A DNA stretch of 57,425 bases, from the NCBI GenBank assembly GCA_002342785.1, contig DDQV01000030.1, positions 1 through 57,425 of the forward strand. The letters run 5' to 3'. The DNA is from Fusobacteriaceae bacterium UBA2433. GTDB lineage: Bacteria > Fusobacteriota > Fusobacteriia > Fusobacteriales > Fusobacteriaceae. The notes below the pieces were generated by a model, which was given only the letters and a program-made list of their open reading frames with translations, was not told the origin of the DNA and did not search any database. Of the stretch, positions 1 through 7,939 are shown piece after piece. The position numbers and the translations under genes were made by a program. Within the stretch, counting starts at the first letter, position 1. The number at the start of each line of letters is the position of its first letter.

Positions 1-11
1 ATATTTTTCAT
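1..11 (-). CDS. Start of an unidentified gene running off the left edge
   Basis: Only the first codons (Met-Lys-Asn) are inside the window. An ATG at 11-9 is preceded by the Shine-Dalgarno sequence AAGGAG (23-28), which begins right behind the mltG stop codon, so the gene is probably co-transcribed with mltG. Nothing can be said about the product. Confidence 0.45.
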
Positions 12-28
12 CTTTATTTAATTCTCCT

Positions 29-1015
29 TTATTTTGGTTTATTTTTATTCCATTTCTGATAGTTCACATGTTCTCTATATGTTTTTGTAAAATGATGACT
101 ATTTGTCCCATCATAAGTCGCTACAAAAAAATAATATTCTGTATCTTCGGGATTCAAACTAGCCTCTATAGCTAAATCTCCAGGGTTTCCTATGGGAGCT
201 GGTGGAAGTCCATAATTTTGATAAGTATTGTATGGAGACTCTATCTTTAAATCTTTATAATAAATTCTTTTTTTTTCATATCCAAATATATAATTTACCG
301 TAGCATCTGATTCTAATCTCATACCTTTTTTTATCCTGTTATAAAATACTGAAGCAATAATTGGTTTTTCTATGTCTATCACAGCTTCTCTCTCTATGAT
401 TGAAGCTAAAATTAATTTTTTATAAAATTTTTGTTTTTCCTCTTCTGTAGTCCCATAATTTTCTATTGGAAATTTTTTTAAAAACTCACCTAATATTGTT
501 TCTATTATCACCTTAGGATTTGATCCTAAGGAAAAATAATATGTCTCAGGAAAAAAATATCCCTCAAAATTATTGTTAGGAGTGGGATATGGAAATTTAA
601 TATCCTTTAAAATTTCTTGAAATTTTAATTCTGTGACCATTCCTTGGGATATCAAGAGGTTTTTTATCTGCTCTACTGTAAATCCTTCTGGAATAGTTAC
701 TCTAATCATTTCAGAATGGCCTTCTTTTAAGGTATTAAAAAATTCTGATATTGTATATTCGTTATCCATTTTATAATAACCTGCTTTTATCTCCCTAGAA
801 ATCCCTGACATTTTAAAATATATTTTTAAAAAAATATCTTTTTTTATGTTTACTTTATCTAATAATTTTTCAATACTTTCATCCTTTACAAATTCAATAT
901 TTTTTTTTATACTTATTTTTTCTATATGAATTTCATAATAATATTTACCTACTCCTAAAAAAAATATTATAATTATACTAAATATAAATATTTTTATCGT
1001 TTTTATTTTTCCCAA
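29..1015 (-). CDS. mltG: Endolytic murein transglycosylase MltG (YceG-like)
   Basis: Membrane-anchored lytic transglycosylase that cleaves nascent glycan strands and is thought to terminate peptidoglycan chains. The 328-residue length fits the family. Residues 8-26 form one N-terminal membrane helix. The family catalytic region is visible as LILASIIERE (201-210), with Glu208 as the likely catalytic residue, followed by SVFYNRIKKGMRLESDATV and the C-terminal YNTY...GLPPAPIGNPG block. The start is a TTG with GAGGGAG directly upstream, an unusually tight spacing. There is no in-frame ATG until residue 69, past the membrane helix, and an in-frame stop lies a few codons upstream. A gene begins 17 bases after its stop. 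The family call is secure; the exact start is not. Confidence 0.93.
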   Translation of the reverse strand: MGKIKTIKIFIFSIIIIFFLGVGKYYYEIHIEKISIKKNIEFVKDESIEKLLDKVNIKKDIFLKIYFKMSGISREIKAGYYKMDNEYTISEFFNTLKEGHSEMIRVTIPEGFTVEQIKNLLISQGMVTELKFQEILKDIKFPYPTPNNNFEGYFFPETYYFSLGSNPKVIIETILGEFLKKFPIENYGTTEEEKQKFYKKLILASIIEREAVIDIEKPIIASVFYNRIKKGMRLESDATVNYIFGYEKKRIYYKDLKIESPYNTYQNYGLPPAPIGNPGDLAIEASLNPEDTEYYFFVATYDGTNSHHFTKTYREHVNYQKWNKNKPK

Positions 1016-1022
1016 CTCCCTC

Positions 1023-1076
1023 TTAATTTTTTAAGTATAATCTCAACGATTAATATAATTTAATTTTTTAAGTATA
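1023..1076. repeat. Two perfect 17-bp direct repeats upstream of mltG
   Basis: TTAATTTTTTAAGTATA occurs at 1023-1039 and again at 1060-1076, a 37-bp period. Read on the minus strand, each copy starts with TATACT, a good -10 hexamer, so the repeat may reflect duplicated promoter elements for mltG. No convincing -35 boxes are seen. Confidence 0.6.
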
Positions 1077-1116
1077 CCTATACATTATATACTATATCCT
1101 TAAAAAATAAAACACT

Positions 1117-1150
1117 AAAAAAAAGGGAAGATTTAAACTCTCCCCCTTTG
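1117..1150 (-). terminator. Intrinsic terminator after the DEAD-box helicase
   Basis: On the minus strand AAAGGG at the left arm pairs with CCCTTT at the right, with further imperfect pairing inside, followed by a run of eight T. It begins a few bases after the helicase stop codon. Confidence 0.8.
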
Positions 1151-1156
1151 AAAATA

Positions 1157-2839
1157 TTAGTTCTTAGCTTTTTCTACTAATGGTCTTCCACCTTTTCTAG
1201 TAGCATTCAATGCATGGATAATATCCTCTGCTTCAGAATACGGAACTGTCATAAATGAAAATTCATTCATAATTTTAATATCTTTAATTTTTCTTCCTGG
1301 AACTTTAGCTTCCTTATTAACTATATCTAATAATTTTTTAGCATCTAAGTTATCTTTTTTACCCATTCCTATAAATAATCTAGTTTGATTATCTAAAGTT
1401 TGTCTTCCACTTCTATTATCATTTCTGTCTCTTCTATCGTTCCTATCGTTTCTATCTCTTCTATCATTTCTGTCATTTCTATCGTTTCTATCTCTTCTAT
1501 CATTTGATCCCATATTGTTTCTTATTTTTCTATAAGTTTCTTTATCAAATTCATCATCATATACATGTCTTAATAATGCTGCAATTACTTCTAAAGGATT
1601 ACTTTCTGTAGTTAATTCAGTTGCCATTTCAGAATATACTGAAAAATCTTGTTCTGCAATGATCTCTCCTACACAAGCATATAAACTTTCTTTTTTAGCT
1701 ATTAAAACTTCTTCTACTTCAGGAATAGTTGATTTTTTAATTTCTGCATTAGCAACTCTTTTTATTCTACTTAATTTTCCCATCTCTCTAGGAGTTACAA
1801 AAGTTATAGCTACACCTTTTTTCCCTGCTCTACCAGTTCTACCAATTCTATGTACATATGCTTCAGCTTCTTGTGGTATAGAATAATTAATTACGTGAGT
1901 AAGATCATTTACATCTATTCCTCTTGCTGCTACATCTGTAGCTACTAAAATACTTATATTTTTTGTTTTAAATTTTCTAAGAGTTCTCTCTCTTTGAGCT
2001 TGTGATATATCTCCATGGATTCCTTCAGCTTCATATCCTCTTTCAATAAGTTTGCTAACTACACCATCCACATCATTTTTAGTTCTGCAAAATACAATAC
2101 CATAGAAATCTGTTTCTACATCTACTACTCTACAAAGAGCTTCAAATTTATCTCCATCTCTAACTTCAAAATAAATTTGTTCTGTAAGATTAGTTGTAAG
2201 TTCTGTAGCTTTTACTCTCATTACATCAAACTCACCCATATATTTCTTAGCTACTTTTAAAATTTCATTTGGCATAGTTGCTGAGAAGAATAACATCTTT
2301 TTATCAGTATTAGTTGCTGCTAAGATAGTTTCAATATCTTCTACAAATCCCATGTTTAACATTTCATCTGCTTCATCTAAAATAAAGAAATCTAAATTAT
2401 CTATTACTAAAGTTTTTCTTCTAATATGATCTTGTATTCTTCCTGGAGTTCCAACTACTATATCTACTCCTCTTTTTAGAGCTCTAATTTGTTGATCCAT
2501 AGCTTGACCACCATATACTGGAAGTACAGTTAATCTTCTTTCTCCTTTTAAAGAGTTGATCTCTTCTGCTACTTGAATAGCAAGTTCCCTTGTAGGAGCT
2601 AATACTATTGCCTTTACACCTCTTTTATTCTCATCCATTTTTTCTAAAATAGGTAATGAGAAAGCTGCAGTTTTACCAGTTCCTGTTTGTGCTTGACCTA
2701 TAATATCTTTATCTCCATTAAGAAGAGCTGGTATAGTAAGTGCTTGTATTGGACTTGGTTTCTCAAATCCTTTTTTTTCTAAAGCTACTAATGTTTTGTC
2801 TGACAATCCTAATTTTTTAAATTCTAACATTTTTTCCAT
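1157..2839 (-). CDS. DEAD-box RNA helicase (CsdA/CshA type)
   Basis: ATP-dependent RNA helicase, of the type used in ribosome assembly, RNA decay and cold adaptation. All core motifs are present: AQTGTGKT (50-57), PTRELAIQ, VGTPGRI, DEAD (155-158), SAT (186-188), ILVATDVAARGIDV and HRIGRTGRAG. Roughly residues 445-475 are a low-complexity Arg/Asp/Asn linker (repeats of RNDRND and RRD), then a C-terminal RNA-binding fold of the DbpA/CsdA RRM kind (about 485-556). The start ATG at 2839 has AAGGAT upstream at good spacing; an in-frame ATG nine bases later has poorer spacing. It stands alone with its own terminator. The roughly 250-bp upstream region has no gene and could hold a long 5' leader, as is common for cold-induced helicases. 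Which paralogue it matches cannot be settled here. Confidence 0.95.
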   Translation of the reverse strand: MEKMLEFKKLGLSDKTLVALEKKGFEKPSPIQALTIPALLNGDKDIIGQAQTGTGKTAAFSLPILEKMDENKRGVKAIVLAPTRELAIQVAEEINSLKGERRLTVLPVYGGQAMDQQIRALKRGVDIVVGTPGRIQDHIRRKTLVIDNLDFFILDEADEMLNMGFVEDIETILAATNTDKKMLFFSATMPNEILKVAKKYMGEFDVMRVKATELTTNLTEQIYFEVRDGDKFEALCRVVDVETDFYGIVFCRTKNDVDGVVSKLIERGYEAEGIHGDISQAQRERTLRKFKTKNISILVATDVAARGIDVNDLTHVINYSIPQEAEAYVHRIGRTGRAGKKGVAITFVTPREMGKLSRIKRVANAEIKKSTIPEVEEVLIAKKESLYACVGEIIAEQDFSVYSEMATELTTESNPLEVIAALLRHVYDDEFDKETYRKIRNNMGSNDRRDRNDRNDRNDRRDRNDRNDRRDRNDNRSGRQTLDNQTRLFIGMGKKDNLDAKKLLDIVNKEAKVPGRKIKDIKIMNEFSFMTVPYSEAEDIIHALNATRKGGRPLVEKAKN

Positions 2840-3091
2840 TTTTCACATCCTTATGTTTTATTAAGGCAGGATCAAATTTTATGCTATATATAGTGTTTTT
2901 AAAAACAATTTATTCCATACGTGGGTATCCATTCGATCTAAAATCAATACAATTTGAGTCCACCTTTATTTAAATTAACATCAAAGTATAACATATTAAT
3001 TGAAATGAAGCTAATTTTTTTTAAGAACTGTTTGTTTTCGGTTTTTTATTTTTCCTAATTCCGAATTATTTTAATAAAATAATTTCAAAAT

Positions 3092-3622
3092 TTAAAATCT
3101 ATATTTACAATTAAATGTTAGTTTATTAGAACTATACAAAGTATCTTCTTTTTGTTTAGTTACCCCAATAATTTGATAATTATATTTCCCATACAATATT
3201 TCAAATTCAATATTTTTAATGGTGATACCTATACCTATACCATAGTTTAACCTCTGTCTAAAATTTCCTAAAAACTCATTGATATCTATTTCTTCTCCAT
3301 CAATTAAATTAGTTCCTGTTGAAAATAGATAATAGGGAGAATACTTGTCTTCTGGATTTAATAAATATTTTATCTTGGCAGAATAGGGAGTTATTTTTGT
3401 ACTAAACCCTATATTTATATAGGGTTCTTCCTTTGTTTCAAATTTTATTTTATTATAAAAATTTCTTGGAATCCTCACACTCTTTTCCATTCTAGCCAAG
3501 AGTGAATTATCTTTTTCAATTTTTATTGTCCTACCTTCTAGAGACGGTAAAAAATTTTTACTCAAACCTACTTCACAATACCCAATCATTAATAATAAAA
3601 CAACGCTATATCTTATTAAAAT
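3092..3622 (-). CDS. Putative exported outer-membrane beta-barrel protein, probable ATT start
   Basis: Function unknown. The first ATG (3589) would begin inside a hydrophobic stretch. Reading upstream in the same frame gives ILIRYSVVLLLMIGYCEVG, a positively charged residue followed by a hydrophobic core, which looks like a signal peptide. The frame is blocked by a stop just before. A strong AGGAG (3632-3636) lies 9 bases upstream of an ATT codon (3622-3620), so ATT is the best-placed start, giving about 176 residues. ATA at 3616 is the alternative. The body has alternating hydrophobic strands rich in Tyr/Ile/Gly and ends in Phe (KYRF), typical of an outer-membrane barrel. Its Shine-Dalgarno and first codons overlap the end of the upstream gene, which implies translational coupling. 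Confidence 0.55.
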   Translation of the reverse strand: MLIRYSVVLLLMIGYCEVGLSKNFLPSLEGRTIKIEKDNSLLARMEKSVRIPRNFYNKIKFETKEEPYINIGFSTKITPYSAKIKYLLNPEDKYSPYYLFSTGTNLIDGEEIDINEFLGNFRQRLNYGIGIGITIKNIEFEILYGKYNYQIIGVTKQKEDTLYSSNKLTFNCKYRF

Positions 3623-3887
3623 AGTACTCGACTCCTATGGAATTTTCTAAAGATAGAAACGTTTCTCCCTCTTTGAAAATATATTCTTCTAAAAGAATAT
3701 ATTTTATACCTTCCTCTTTATAAATATACCTAAATTCTAAGTCATTAATTTTTTTTGTATTTATAGAATTCATTCCAAAGTTTATATCTTTTTCAAAAAA
3801 ACTTTTTAACAATTCACCATCTTTTTTTTTCAATTTACAGGGGAAATTTTTTTTCTTCATCAGTATTTCTATAAATTCTTTTTTCAT
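3606..3887 (-). CDS. Small protein of unknown function, coupled to the next gene
   Basis: 93 residues, Lys/Glu-rich, no signal peptide and no motif I recognise. The sequence alternates polar and hydrophobic residues (for example IKYILLEEYIF), suggesting a beta-rich fold. The start is ATG at 3887 with AGGTG five bases upstream; a TTG just before it sits too close to the Shine-Dalgarno. Its 3' end carries the ribosome binding site and first codons of the following outer-membrane-like gene, so the two are probably made together. It follows the acyl-CoA synthetase by about 70 bp on the opposite side. Coding status is supported by the ribosome binding site and the overlap arrangement only. Confidence 0.6.
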   Translation of the reverse strand: MKKEFIEILMKKKNFPCKLKKKDGELLKSFFEKDINFGMNSINTKKINDLEFRYIYKEEGIKYILLEEYIFKEGETFLSLENSIGVEYYFNKI

Positions 3888-3958
3888 CAAAACACCTCAA
3901 TAAATTTATTTTAGTCAATTAATATATTATATATTTAATTTTATTTCCTTTTTATTTT

Positions 3959-5662
3959 TTACTTTCTACTTTCTCCCATTTTTTTTAAAAATTTTTTTAT
4001 CTTTTCATTTTCCCTTCTATTTACCATATGCCTTCTCATCTTCATAGTTCCTGTATAAGTTTCATCCTCTATTGTGAATCTAGGAATTAAAAGTATATCT
4101 TTTGGTTTTTCATAGGAAACTAGGTGGTCTGTTAATCTTTTTACTTCGCTTTTTAATAAGATATTCAATTCATCTTCATGTATCACATCATAATTTTCTG
4201 GGACTGTCAAACACGCATATAAATTTTTACATCCTTCTCCTATTACCATTACATCATCTATATAATCTGATTTTTTTAATTCATTTTCAATAAATTCTGG
4301 ATGGATATTTTCACCACCCTTTAATACTATCATATTATTTTTTCTACCACTTATATATAATTTATTATCTTTATAATAACCTATATCTCCAGTATAAAGC
4401 CAACCATCTTTTATTACTTTAGCACTGTCATCTCTATGATTCCAATATCCCTTCATAACACAAGTTCCTCTTAGAAGTAGTTCTCCCTTAAGATTCTTTC
4501 CTTTCTTTCCTAATTTATCTAAAAATATAAAATCACCATTACATCCATTTAATAACCAGTTTAAAAAATTTCCTACACTTCCATAACAATAATTTTCTAA
4601 ATTATCAACACTTACAACAGGTGATGTTTCAGATAATCCATACCCCTGCATTATAGGTAGTCCTAAATAACCAAAATATCTTTGTAAATTTATATCTAAT
4701 GGAGCTCCTCCAGATATAAACTCTTTAAAATTTTCTCCAAAAATAGATTTGATCTTTCTCAATAACTTTTCATCTAAAATATCATAAATATTTTTATATT
4801 TTTCATTAGGAATAAAATTATGTCTATCTCCCTTTACAAATGGTGCAACTTGTAATAACTTTTCATATGCCTCTATAGTTTCTATCCCATTATTTTTTAT
4901 TTTTCTTTCTATATTTTCTTTTATTATTTCTAATATTCTCGGTACTACTAGCAACATAGTAGGTTTAAACAAAGGGATATCTTTTACAAAACTCCTTGTA
5001 TTTTTTGTGAATCCTAAACTTAACCCACTATTTATAGCTCCTACAACTTCTACAGTTAAAGAAAAACTGTGCCAGTAAGGAAGAATTGAATAAAGACAGT
5101 CATCAATAGTTAATTTTTTTGTATCAACAATAGACTTTCCATTATTAACTAAATTTCTATGAGTAAGTATAACACCTTTTGGATTTCCAGTAGAACCACT
5201 GGTATATATGAGAGCTCCAATATCTTCTAAATCAACATCCATTCCTTCTTTATAACTTGAACCTTTAGAGAGTTCTTCTAGCTCTTCTAAAAGTACTATT
5301 TTTGCTTTTGGATAATTTCTTCTTATTTTTTCCTCTAAGGATGAAATCGTTAAAATAATTTTTGGTGTTGAATCCCTAAGTATAAATTTTAATTCTGCCT
5401 CCCTACTATTTTCATTTATAGGAACTATAATACCTTCTGCCATCCATATAGCATAGATAGATTTTAACTGTTCTATCGATTTAGGAGTTATTATTCCTAC
5501 TCTATCACCTTTTTCTATTCCTATTTTTGTAAGATAACCAGACCATTTAAAAACTTTTTCTATTACTTCATCATAGGTATAATTTTTTATAGTTGATTTA
5601 ATAAATATATTTTTTCCATAATTTTCTTTTGATTTTAATATACATTCTTTTAATGTTTTCAT
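3959..5662 (-). CDS. AMP-forming acyl-CoA synthetase (long-chain fatty acid-CoA ligase family)
   Basis: ANL-superfamily adenylating enzyme that activates a carboxylic acid, probably a fatty acid, with ATP and loads it on CoA. The phosphate-binding signature LIYTSGSTGNPKGV is near residue 155, followed by GYGLSETSP, GWLYTGDIGYY, SGRKNNMIVLKGGENIHP and the C-terminal lysine region (GTMKMRRHM) used in adenylation. At 567 residues it is close to the family length. The start is ATG 5662, nine bases from AGGAG (5672-5676); a TTG two codons earlier is only three bases from the Shine-Dalgarno. It is transcribed on its own, separated from dapF by a terminator. Substrate specificity cannot be read from the sequence. 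Confidence 0.9.
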   Translation of the reverse strand: MKTLKECILKSKENYGKNIFIKSTIKNYTYDEVIEKVFKWSGYLTKIGIEKGDRVGIITPKSIEQLKSIYAIWMAEGIIVPINENSREAELKFILRDSTPKIILTISSLEEKIRRNYPKAKIVLLEELEELSKGSSYKEGMDVDLEDIGALIYTSGSTGNPKGVILTHRNLVNNGKSIVDTKKLTIDDCLYSILPYWHSFSLTVEVVGAINSGLSLGFTKNTRSFVKDIPLFKPTMLLVVPRILEIIKENIERKIKNNGIETIEAYEKLLQVAPFVKGDRHNFIPNEKYKNIYDILDEKLLRKIKSIFGENFKEFISGGAPLDINLQRYFGYLGLPIMQGYGLSETSPVVSVDNLENYCYGSVGNFLNWLLNGCNGDFIFLDKLGKKGKNLKGELLLRGTCVMKGYWNHRDDSAKVIKDGWLYTGDIGYYKDNKLYISGRKNNMIVLKGGENIHPEFIENELKKSDYIDDVMVIGEGCKNLYACLTVPENYDVIHEDELNILLKSEVKRLTDHLVSYEKPKDILLIPRFTIEDETYTGTMKMRRHMVNRRENEKIKKFLKKMGESRK

Positions 5663-5751
5663 CCACAAATTCTCCTATTTTAAAAAAATTAATACATTTA
5701 ATATCAAAACAATACATTTTATTATAGCAGATTTTTAAATCAAATTAAAAT

Positions 5752-5797
5752 AAAAAAAAAATAAGAATCTACCTTCTAAAAAGTAATTCTTATTTTT
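5752..5797 (-). terminator. Intrinsic terminator after dapF
   Basis: Perfect 12-bp inverted repeat AAAAATAAGAAT (5757-5768) / ATTCTTATTTTT (5786-5797) followed on the minus strand by a T-rich run, 18 bases past the dapF stop. Confidence 0.8.
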
Positions 5798-5815
5798 GAT
5801 ATACTCTAAATTTTT

Positions 5816-6631
5816 TTAATTTTTAAAATCACCAGTGGCTATTTGAACTCCAGTTCCTATCATATACACGTTCTCTTCTAATTCAATTTCTAATTCTCCT
5901 AATAGATGTTCAACAACTACATGATCTCCCATAAGGCCCAGTCTTTTGGCTACAATGGCTGACGAACAACTTCCTGTTCCACATGCTAGTGTCCGACCAA
6001 CACCTCTTTCCCATGTTTTTATTTTTAATTTACCTTCCTCTATCTTACAAAAATTAACACTAGTATCTATTGGAAAAAATTCTAATTCATTTATAAGTGG
6101 TCCATATTTATCTACAAATTCATTTGAAATATCTTCAACAAAAGTTACGGTATGAGTAGTTCCCATAAATAAACCAGTTATAAAAAACTCTTCATCTTCT
6201 ATTAATATTTTTTTATTAAATAATTCCTCTTGAGGATTAAATTTAATAGTTTCATGATAATAACTCTCCCTTCCCATATTAACCTTCACCATAAATGGAT
6301 CATCACTAACAATTTTTGCTTTTAAAATTCCTGCTCCTGTTTTAATTTTTAATTCATTTTCACTTATTAAATTGTTATTTTTTAAATATAGACAAAAACA
6401 TCTAAACCCATTTCCACACATAGTATCAAAAGTTCCATCAGCATTATAAAATATCATCTCATAGTTATTTCCTTCATCTATAGAAGCAATAATTAGACCA
6501 TCAGCACCAATCCCAGTTTTTCTATTACAAATATTTTTAGCTAACTCAGAATATTTCAATTCTTTTCCTATCTCTTTTTTATCTACGATAATAAAATCAT
6601 TTCCTAATCCGTGATATTTTTCAAATTTCAT
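5816..6631 (-). CDS. dapF: Diaminopimelate epimerase
   Basis: Converts LL- to meso-diaminopimelate, the lysine precursor and peptidoglycan cross-linking residue, in the cytoplasm by a cofactor-free two-cysteine mechanism. Both cysteines are present in their motifs: Cys72 in DTMCGNGFRC and Cys217 in RTLACGTGSC. 271 residues, normal length. ATG at 6631 follows an excellent AGGAGG. The gene stands behind a lysine riboswitch with a terminator hairpin (6655-6895), so transcription should stop when lysine is plentiful. No other lysine-pathway gene is in the window. Confidence 0.97.
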   Translation of the reverse strand: MKFEKYHGLGNDFIIVDKKEIGKELKYSELAKNICNRKTGIGADGLIIASIDEGNNYEMIFYNADGTFDTMCGNGFRCFCLYLKNNNLISENELKIKTGAGILKAKIVSDDPFMVKVNMGRESYYHETIKFNPQEELFNKKILIEDEEFFITGLFMGTTHTVTFVEDISNEFVDKYGPLINELEFFPIDTSVNFCKIEEGKLKIKTWERGVGRTLACGTGSCSSAIVAKRLGLMGDHVVVEHLLGELEIELEENVYMIGTGVQIATGDFKN

Positions 6632-6654
6632 AATTTTCCCTCCTAAATAATAAC

Positions 6655-6686
6655 AAAAAAAGTCAACAGATCTTTATCTGTCGGCT
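6655..6686 (-). terminator. Riboswitch-controlled intrinsic terminator before dapF
   Basis: Near-perfect 11-bp stem (6661-6671 with 6676-6686, one mismatch, four-base loop) followed on the minus strand by seven T. It lies between the lysine aptamer and the dapF ribosome binding site, as expected for the expression platform of an L-box. Confidence 0.85.
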
Positions 6687-6732
6687 TTTACTTTTTAAGT
6701 TATAAGAAACTTATCTGAATAAAATACCTTCA

Positions 6733-6895
6733 GATAGCGCTCCATTGAAAAATCCAATGACAGTGATATAATTATTCATTATACCCCCAGTAATATTTTC
6801 TCGTTAAAAAATATCCTTCGGCAAAAAATCCTTTCATCTAGTTTCACAGATTAACAATCTCTACTAAACTACTAATATTTAATGCAACCTCTATC
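6733..6895 (-). promoter_or_regulatory. Lysine riboswitch (L box) controlling dapF
   Basis: On the minus strand the conserved L-box blocks appear in order: GATAGAGGTTGC, TTAGTAG, ATGAAAGGA, TGCCGAAGGA, TTACTGGGGGT, CACTGTCA and TGGAGCGCTATC. The closing helix P1 is GATAG (6895-6891) with CTATC (6737-6733). This matches the known lysine-sensing aptamer, whose ligand binding favours the terminator at 6655-6686 over an alternative fold. It fits the gene it controls, a lysine-pathway enzyme. Confidence 0.93.
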
Positions 6896-6917
6896 AATAT
6901 TTAATTATAATAATTAT

Positions 6918-6945
6918 ATTATACCCTATAATCAAATATAATCAA
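6918..6945 (-). promoter_or_regulatory. Promoter of the lysine riboswitch-dapF transcript
   Basis: -35 TTGATT (6945-6940), 16-bp spacer, -10 TATAAT (6923-6918), about 23 bases upstream of the aptamer. It sits directly behind the stop codon of the preceding small gene. Confidence 0.7.
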
Positions 6946-6954
6946 AAATCTTTT

Positions 6955-7149
6955 TTAATTTATTTTTTCATATTTTTTATATTCTTCTTCCATAATTTCC
7001 TTAGCATTTTTTAATTTTTCTTGAGACTCTATATAAATTTTTTTGTGAATAATAGTTTCATTTTTCTTTTCATCTTGAGATCCACCCATATAAAATTTTG
7101 TTAGAATAAAAATTAAAATAAGTACTATTAAAAGTTCTATAATTTTCAT
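6955..7149 (-). CDS. Small membrane-anchored protein of unknown function
   Basis: 64 residues: an N-terminal membrane helix (IIELLIVLILIFILTKFY, residues 3-20), then a charged Lys/Glu tail likely to form a helix or coiled coil. ATG 7149 is chosen because AGGAGG (7155-7160) lies five bases upstream; nine further upstream codons lack a ribosome binding site. The IIELLIVL run resembles the hydrophobic N-terminus of type IV pilins, but no prepilin leader precedes it. It lies between the methyltransferase gene and the dapF promoter. No function is assigned. Confidence 0.6.
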   Translation of the reverse strand: MKIIELLIVLILIFILTKFYMGGSQDEKKNETIIHKKIYIESQEKLKNAKEIMEEEYKKYEKIN

Positions 7150-7251
7150 TTTTGCCTCCTTTATTTCACAAAACATTTTTACAATTTAAAATATTATAGA
7201 CATCTATTTTTTTATCCATTCGGAAATAATATAATTATGATTATCTACAGA

Positions 7252-7875
7252 TTATTTTCTTACCAAACCTATTCCATCTCCAAAAGGTAAAAGTACAAAA
7301 TTTTCGTTTTCATGTAGATACTCAATAAATTCATTTAATTTTCTTACTATAGTCTTAAATCTTTTTGGATATTCATTATATAAATATCCCCTAAACATAA
7401 TATTATCTATAAATATTATTCCATCTTTTTTTAATAATTTATAAGAATCTTTATAAAAATCCATATATTTTCCCTTGGCTGCATCTATAAAGATAAAATC
7501 ATAAATATCATTTAATTTAGGAATCTCAATAAGGGCATCCCCTAGAATCTGATTTACTCTAGAACTATATCCCATCTTTTCAAAGTTCTTATAAGCTTCA
7601 TTATATCTATCTTCATCTATCTCTATTGTTGTAAGAGTTACATTTTTATTCCCCTGCAACATTACACTTCCTGAATATCCAATTGCTGTCCCGACCTCTA
7701 ATATATTTTTACTTTCATTAGATTTAATCATAAATTTTAAATATTCTGCTACTTCCTTTGTGACTATTGGTACATTATATTCCTTTGCATACTCTTCCAT
7801 CTCAAGAATTATTTTATTATTTTCTTTAATTTTAGAGATTACATATTCATTTGCTTTTATCAAATCATCTATCAT
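7252..7875 (-). CDS. SAM-dependent O-methyltransferase, TrmR/YrrM-like
   Basis: Class I methyltransferase of the caffeoyl-CoA O-methyltransferase-like family. The SAM-binding loop is ILEVGTAIGYSGS (about 60-72), followed by the acidic metal/SAM residues in YDFIFIDAAKGKY. In Bacillus the relative YrrM (TrmR) methylates 5-hydroxyuridine in the tRNA anticodon, the most likely role here. 207 residues, normal length. ATG 7875 has AAGGAG at good spacing. It follows rsmB after a weak terminator. Specific substrate is inferred from family only. Confidence 0.85.
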   Translation of the reverse strand: MIDDLIKANEYVISKIKENNKIILEMEEYAKEYNVPIVTKEVAEYLKFMIKSNESKNILEVGTAIGYSGSVMLQGNKNVTLTTIEIDEDRYNEAYKNFEKMGYSSRVNQILGDALIEIPKLNDIYDFIFIDAAKGKYMDFYKDSYKLLKKDGIIFIDNIMFRGYLYNEYPKRFKTIVRKLNEFIEYLHENENFVLLPFGDGIGLVRK

Positions 7876-7897
7876 AAATTTCTCCTTTTTTATAAAG

Positions 7898-7923
7898 AAA
7901 AGGTAGATCTAAAACCTACCTTT
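7898..7923 (-). terminator. Probable terminator between rsmB and the methyltransferase gene
   Basis: Stem AAAGGTAG/CTACCTTT with a ten-base loop, followed on the minus strand by TTTTCTTT. It lies 17 bases past the rsmB stop. The T-run is short, so some readthrough is likely. Confidence 0.6.
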
Positions 7924-7939
7924 ATATATAACTATTTTT

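Noticed and set aside
1400..1505. CRISPR-like array of short repeats
   Set aside because: The repeats are in frame inside the helicase gene and encode the RND linker; they have no regular spacer structure.
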